Positions 5,937-8,323 of a stretch of 8,323 nucleotides of DNA are shown here, piece by piece. The translations under genes were made by a program, and so were the position numbers. The DNA comes from an uncultured Bacteroidales bacterium (lineage in GTDB: Bacteria > Bacteroidota > Bacteroidia > Bacteroidales > Marinilabiliaceae), in the NCBI GenBank assembly GCA_937892095.1, contig CALAVC010000190.1:1-8323 (forward strand), written 5' to 3'. Numbering within the stretch: position 1 is the first letter of the stretch; every line of letters begins with the position of its first letter. The notes under the pieces are model-generated. The model was not told the DNA's origin. It did no database searches and worked only from the letters and a program-made list of their open reading frames with translations.

Positions 5937-6370
5937 TTATTTTGTTGTTCATTATGACGTCGGAGAGCACGAAATTCACCCACCATTGTGAGAGCCTCTT
6001 CACGCACTGGCAGAGGTGGCTCAATGCGTCGGAGGGCAAGGCTACGCATCCAGCCTGCCACTTCGTAGTCGCGCAAGGTAAGCAACACGTCGCGAAACTC
6101 TTCAATGTCGGTCTCGGTGTAAGCGAATGGGTCTTGACCACGAAAACGATCGAGTTCTTCGTCGGCATAGTAGACCACCTTATCGGCAAGCGCAAGAAGA
6201 GTTTCGGCTTCGCACACTTCGTGGGCACCACAACACGCCATGCTTTCACGCGATGTGGGTTGCGACTCGACGGATGTCGATGGTTGTTGTGATGCTTGTT
6301 TGTTGGTGCGCACAATCCACACAAGCAACAGGGCTGTGAGACAAAGTACGGCTATGAGCAGATAAGTCAT
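5933..6370 (-). CDS. conserved membrane-anchored protein with CC-GAHEVC motif, function unknown
   Basis: A 145-aa protein with one N-terminal transmembrane segment (about residues 3-20), a polar Ser/Gln-rich linker (24-43), and then ACCGAHEVC with Cys46, Cys47 and Cys53. The rest is acidic and helical: YYADEELDRFRG (67-78), YTETDIEEFRDVLLTL (84-99), EVAGWMRSLALRRI (103-116). I recognise this layout from small uncharacterised Bacteroidales proteins, but no biochemical function. The Cys/His cluster close to the membrane could bind a metal or an Fe-S centre; this is a guess. It starts 6 nt after the thiC stop and overlaps the MATE gene by 4 nt, so it is fixed in the thiC transcript. Confidence 0.75.
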   Translation of the reverse strand: MTYLLIAVLCLTALLLVWIVRTNKQASQQPSTSVESQPTSRESMACCGAHEVCEAETLLALADKVVYYADEELDRFRGQDPFAYTETDIEEFRDVLLTLRDYEVAGWMRSLALRRIEPPLPVREEALTMVGEFRALRRHNEQQNK

Positions 6371-6376
6371 TGTATA

Positions 6377-8074
6377 TTAGCAAGTTCTACCCATTTGTCG
6401 CATGTCGCGACTTATGCGCATAGCACAGAAGTTGGGTCCGCACATGGTGCAATATTCGCCATCTTGATGTCCGCCAGCACGGAAATATTCGAGTGCACGC
6501 TCAGGGTCGAGACTTAAGTTAAACTGGTCTTTCCAACGGAACTCGAAGCGGGCAAGGCTAAGAGCGTCATCGCGTACCGTAGCACCAGGATGTCCTTTGG
6601 CCATGTCGGCAGCATGAGCAGCAATTTTGTACGTAACGACACCTGTGCGAACATCATCTTTATTTGGCAGGCCGAGGTGCTCTTTGGGCGTGACGTAGCA
6701 GAGCATGGCTGTGCCGAGCCAACCTATTTGTGCAGCACCGATGGCACTTGTTATGTGGTCGTAGGCAGGCGCAATGTCGGTTACGAGCGGACCAAGCGTG
6801 TAGAAAGGTGCTTCATGACACTTTTCTATCTGTCGCTCCATATTTTCGCGAATCTTATGCATAGGCACATGACCCGGACCCTCAATAAAGACTTGCACAT
6901 TCTTGGCCCATGCACGCCCGACAAGTTCTCCCATCGTGTCGAGTTCGGCAAATTGTGCGGCATCGTTGGCGTCATGTGTACTGCCTGGTCGCAGTCCGTC
7001 GCCAAGACTCAGAGCAACGTCATATTGGCTGACAATGTCGCAAATATCATCGAAGTGCTCGTAGAGGAAACTCTCTTTCTGATGGTATCGACACCACGTT
7101 GAAATTATAGACCCACCACGACTAACCATTCCACAGAGTCGGTCGTCGGCAAGATGTACGTTGGCAAGACGTATGCCACAATGTATTGTAAAGTAGTCAA
7201 CACCTTGTTCACATTGCTCAATGAGCGTGTCGCGGAAGAGTTCCCAAGTAAGATTTTCGGCATGTCCGTTGACTTTTTCCATAGCCTGATACATAGGCAC
7301 TGTTCCTACTGGGACAGGACAGTTGCGCACAATCCATTCGCGCGTCTCGTGGATATTGGCACCTGTTGAGAGGTCCATTAGTGTGTCGCCGCCCCACTTG
7401 CAACTCCAAAGTGCTTTTTCAACTTCTTCGTCTATGCTGCTTGTCGTGGCCGAATTGCCAATATTAGTATTAATCTTGACAAGGAAGTTGCGCCCAATAA
7501 TCATTGGTTCAGCTTCGGGGTGGTTGATGTTAGCAGGCAAGACGGCACGTCCCGCTGCTATCTCGCTTCGCACGAATTCGGGCGTTATGTATGTCTCAAT
7601 ACCCAACTCGTGGCAGTTCATATTTTCGCGAATGGCAACATACTCCATTTCGGGAGTTATTATGCCCTGCTTGGCATAGTACATTTGCGACACTTGACAA
7701 CCCTGCTTGGCACGCAACGGCATGCGAATGTGTTCAAAACGTAAGTGGTCGAGCGAATGGTCGGCTGCACGCATGCGTCCGTATTCAGAAGTGAGTTCGG
7801 CAAGACGTTCGACACCACCACGACTCTCTATCCACTGCTCACGCAAACGCGGCAACCCACGTCGAAGATCTATCTCTACATCAGGATCGGAAAAAGGTCC
7901 ACTGGTGTCGTAGACCATGACGGGCTTATTTTCGCGTCGGACTTCGCGTCCGTCGGTCGTCTTAGTCACTGTGGGCATTAGTTCGACCTGTCTCATGCCG
8001 ACACGTAGGAATGGATATATCTGACCTCGTAGATAAACTTTTTTGCTGTTGGGAAAGTGGATTCGCTGTTCCAT
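6377..8074 (-). CDS. thiC: phosphomethylpyrimidine synthase (thiamine pyrimidine synthesis)
   Basis: A 565-aa radical-SAM enzyme that turns aminoimidazole ribotide into 4-amino-5-hydroxymethyl-2-methylpyrimidine phosphate in the cytosol. Hallmarks: INTNIGNSA (201-209), DLSTGANIHETREWI (234-248), EGPGHVPMHK (398-407), and the C-terminal iron-sulfur cluster motif C-x2-C-x4-C at Cys542, Cys545, Cys550 (CTMCGPNFC). The frame stays open 47 codons further upstream, to 8215, but that part runs through the TPP aptamer, so I place the start at ATG 8074 (MEQRIHFPNSKKVYLRG), which begins like other Bacteroidota ThiC. No Shine-Dalgarno is seen. It is first gene of the leftward operon, under a TPP riboswitch. 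No thiS, thiE, thiG or thiH is nearby. Confidence 0.97.
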   Translation of the reverse strand: MEQRIHFPNSKKVYLRGQIYPFLRVGMRQVELMPTVTKTTDGREVRRENKPVMVYDTSGPFSDPDVEIDLRRGLPRLREQWIESRGGVERLAELTSEYGRMRAADHSLDHLRFEHIRMPLRAKQGCQVSQMYYAKQGIITPEMEYVAIRENMNCHELGIETYITPEFVRSEIAAGRAVLPANINHPEAEPMIIGRNFLVKINTNIGNSATTSSIDEEVEKALWSCKWGGDTLMDLSTGANIHETREWIVRNCPVPVGTVPMYQAMEKVNGHAENLTWELFRDTLIEQCEQGVDYFTIHCGIRLANVHLADDRLCGMVSRGGSIISTWCRYHQKESFLYEHFDDICDIVSQYDVALSLGDGLRPGSTHDANDAAQFAELDTMGELVGRAWAKNVQVFIEGPGHVPMHKIRENMERQIEKCHEAPFYTLGPLVTDIAPAYDHITSAIGAAQIGWLGTAMLCYVTPKEHLGLPNKDDVRTGVVTYKIAAHAADMAKGHPGATVRDDALSLARFEFRWKDQFNLSLDPERALEYFRAGGHQDGEYCTMCGPNFCAMRISRDMRQMGRTC

Positions 8075-8096
8075 AATCAATTTACGTGTTATAAGT

Positions 8097-8124
8097 ATAG
8101 TATGGGAGTGAACAGAGATACCAT
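8097..8124 (-). other. hairpin in the thiC leader, possible expression platform
   Basis: On the - strand ATGGTAT pairs with ATACTAT (7 bp, one G-U; one more pair outside), with a 14-nt loop, between the aptamer and the thiC start. No U-tract follows, so if it takes part in riboswitch control it would be at translation initiation rather than termination. The role is inferred. Confidence 0.3.
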
Positions 8125-8141
8125 ATTTTTCGCCTACAAAG

Positions 8142-8227
8142 CGCAGACCGTTCCCTTCGGCAGCATTACCTGCATCAGGTTCAATGGGTATAATCTCAGC
8201 CGCATATGTCGGCACCCCCGTTTAAAG
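8142..8227 (-). promoter_or_regulatory. TPP riboswitch (THI box) upstream of thiC
   Basis: The - strand carries the aptamer hallmarks in order: GGGGGTGCC (8219-8211), P2 as GCCG/CGGC, CTGAGAT (8199-8193), TGAACCTGAT (8183-8174), P4/P5 hairpin CCTG-ATG-CAGG, AGGTAATGCT (8171-8162) and GAAGGGA (8158-8152). When thiamine pyrophosphate binds, thiC expression should fall. The closing P1 helix is not obvious by eye. About 70 nt separate the aptamer from the thiC ATG; no terminator with a U-tract is seen there, which favours control of translation. Confidence 0.95.
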
Positions 8228-8233
8228 CGTTGG

Positions 8234-8266
8234 CAAAGTTAATGAAATAATAAAAAACTCGCCAAA
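8234..8266 (-). promoter_or_regulatory. Bacteroidota-type promoter for the thiC operon
   Basis: On the - strand TAACTTTG (8241-8234) matches the -7 consensus TAnnTTTG of the Bacteroidota primary sigma factor, and TTTG (8266-8263) lies 21 nt upstream as a -33 element. The expected transcription start near 8227 falls at the 5' edge of the riboswitch. The -33 box lies within the stem of the tRNA terminator. Confidence 0.6.
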
Positions 8267-8284
8267 GCAGTTTGCTTTGGCGAG
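8251..8284 (-). terminator. intrinsic terminator of the tRNA gene
   Basis: CTCGCCAAAGCA (8258-8269) and TGCTTTGGCGAG (8273-8284) form a perfect 12-bp stem with a 3-nt loop. On the - strand six T follow (8257-8252). It starts about 10 nt beyond the tRNA 3' end and separates the tRNA transcript from the thiC unit. Confidence 0.85.
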
Positions 8285-8294
8285 CTATAGTCGG

Positions 8295-8323
8295 TGGGCC
8301 CAGTAGGGCTTGAACCTACGACC
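8295..8323 (-). tRNA. 3' end of a tRNA gene (partial, identity open)
   Basis: The - strand reads GGTC (end of the variable loop), GTAGG-TTCAAGC-CCTAC (T arm with a 7-nt loop and 5-bp stem), then TGGGCCC (3' acceptor strand) and discriminator A at 8295. The next bases are CCG, so CCA is not fully encoded and must be added. The anticodon lies outside the window. The acceptor strand predicts a 5' end of GGGCCCA, which would suit tRNA-Ile(GAT) of this phylum, but I cannot confirm it. Confidence 0.8.

Noticed and set aside
8075..8215. 47-codon N-terminal extension of thiC
   Set aside because: It runs through the TPP aptamer, has no similarity to ThiC, and would start inside the conserved GGGGGTGCC segment; ATG 8074 fits the family start.

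Overview
The window looks like a Bacteroidota chromosome, most likely Bacteroidales. The signs are a FISUMP-type lipoprotein, starts without Shine-Dalgarno sequences, a TAnnTTTG-type promoter in front of a TPP riboswitch, and a small CC-GAHEVC membrane protein of a kind I associate with Bacteroidales. It has two parts that face each other.

Left part (1 to about 2340, + strand) is the right-hand end of a prophage. It holds the 3' end of an unidentified gene, a 97-aa tail-fibre-like protein, a 235-nt gap that folds into a strikingly structured RNA candidate (486-619), a D12-class adenine DNA methyltransferase, and a thymidylate synthase/dCMP hydroxymethylase-like gene cut in two by an in-frame TAA just before the catalytic cysteine codon. 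A strong bidirectional terminator (2170-2208) follows. Beyond it lie three copies of a repeat, two of them 18-bp identical copies spaced exactly 22 bp apart. Tail fibre, then DNA modification genes, then a terminal repeat array with 22-bp periodicity is the layout of the right end of Mu-like transposable phages. I infer that the prophage sits in the 3' end of the lipoprotein gene and that its repeats now supply that gene's last codons.

Right part (about 2340 to 8323, - strand) is a tightly packed host operon read from right to left. It starts with a promoter and TPP riboswitch, then thiC, a 145-aa membrane-anchored protein, a MATE transporter, a cytidylate-kinase-like protein, folK, a TerB-like protein and the FISUMP lipoprotein. 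Neighbours overlap or lie within 0-27 nt, so the whole chain may be read from the thiamine-controlled promoter. thiC makes the thiamine pyrimidine and folK belongs to folate synthesis; the other genes have no obvious link to thiamine. At the far right is the 3' end of a tRNA gene with its own terminator, and the -33 box of the thiC promoter appears to lie inside that terminator stem.

Most worth following up: the prophage/host junction, the interrupted nucleotide-modifying enzyme with an Asp at the base-specifying position, and the structured RNA whose hairpin loop is complementary over 11 nt to a downstream segment.
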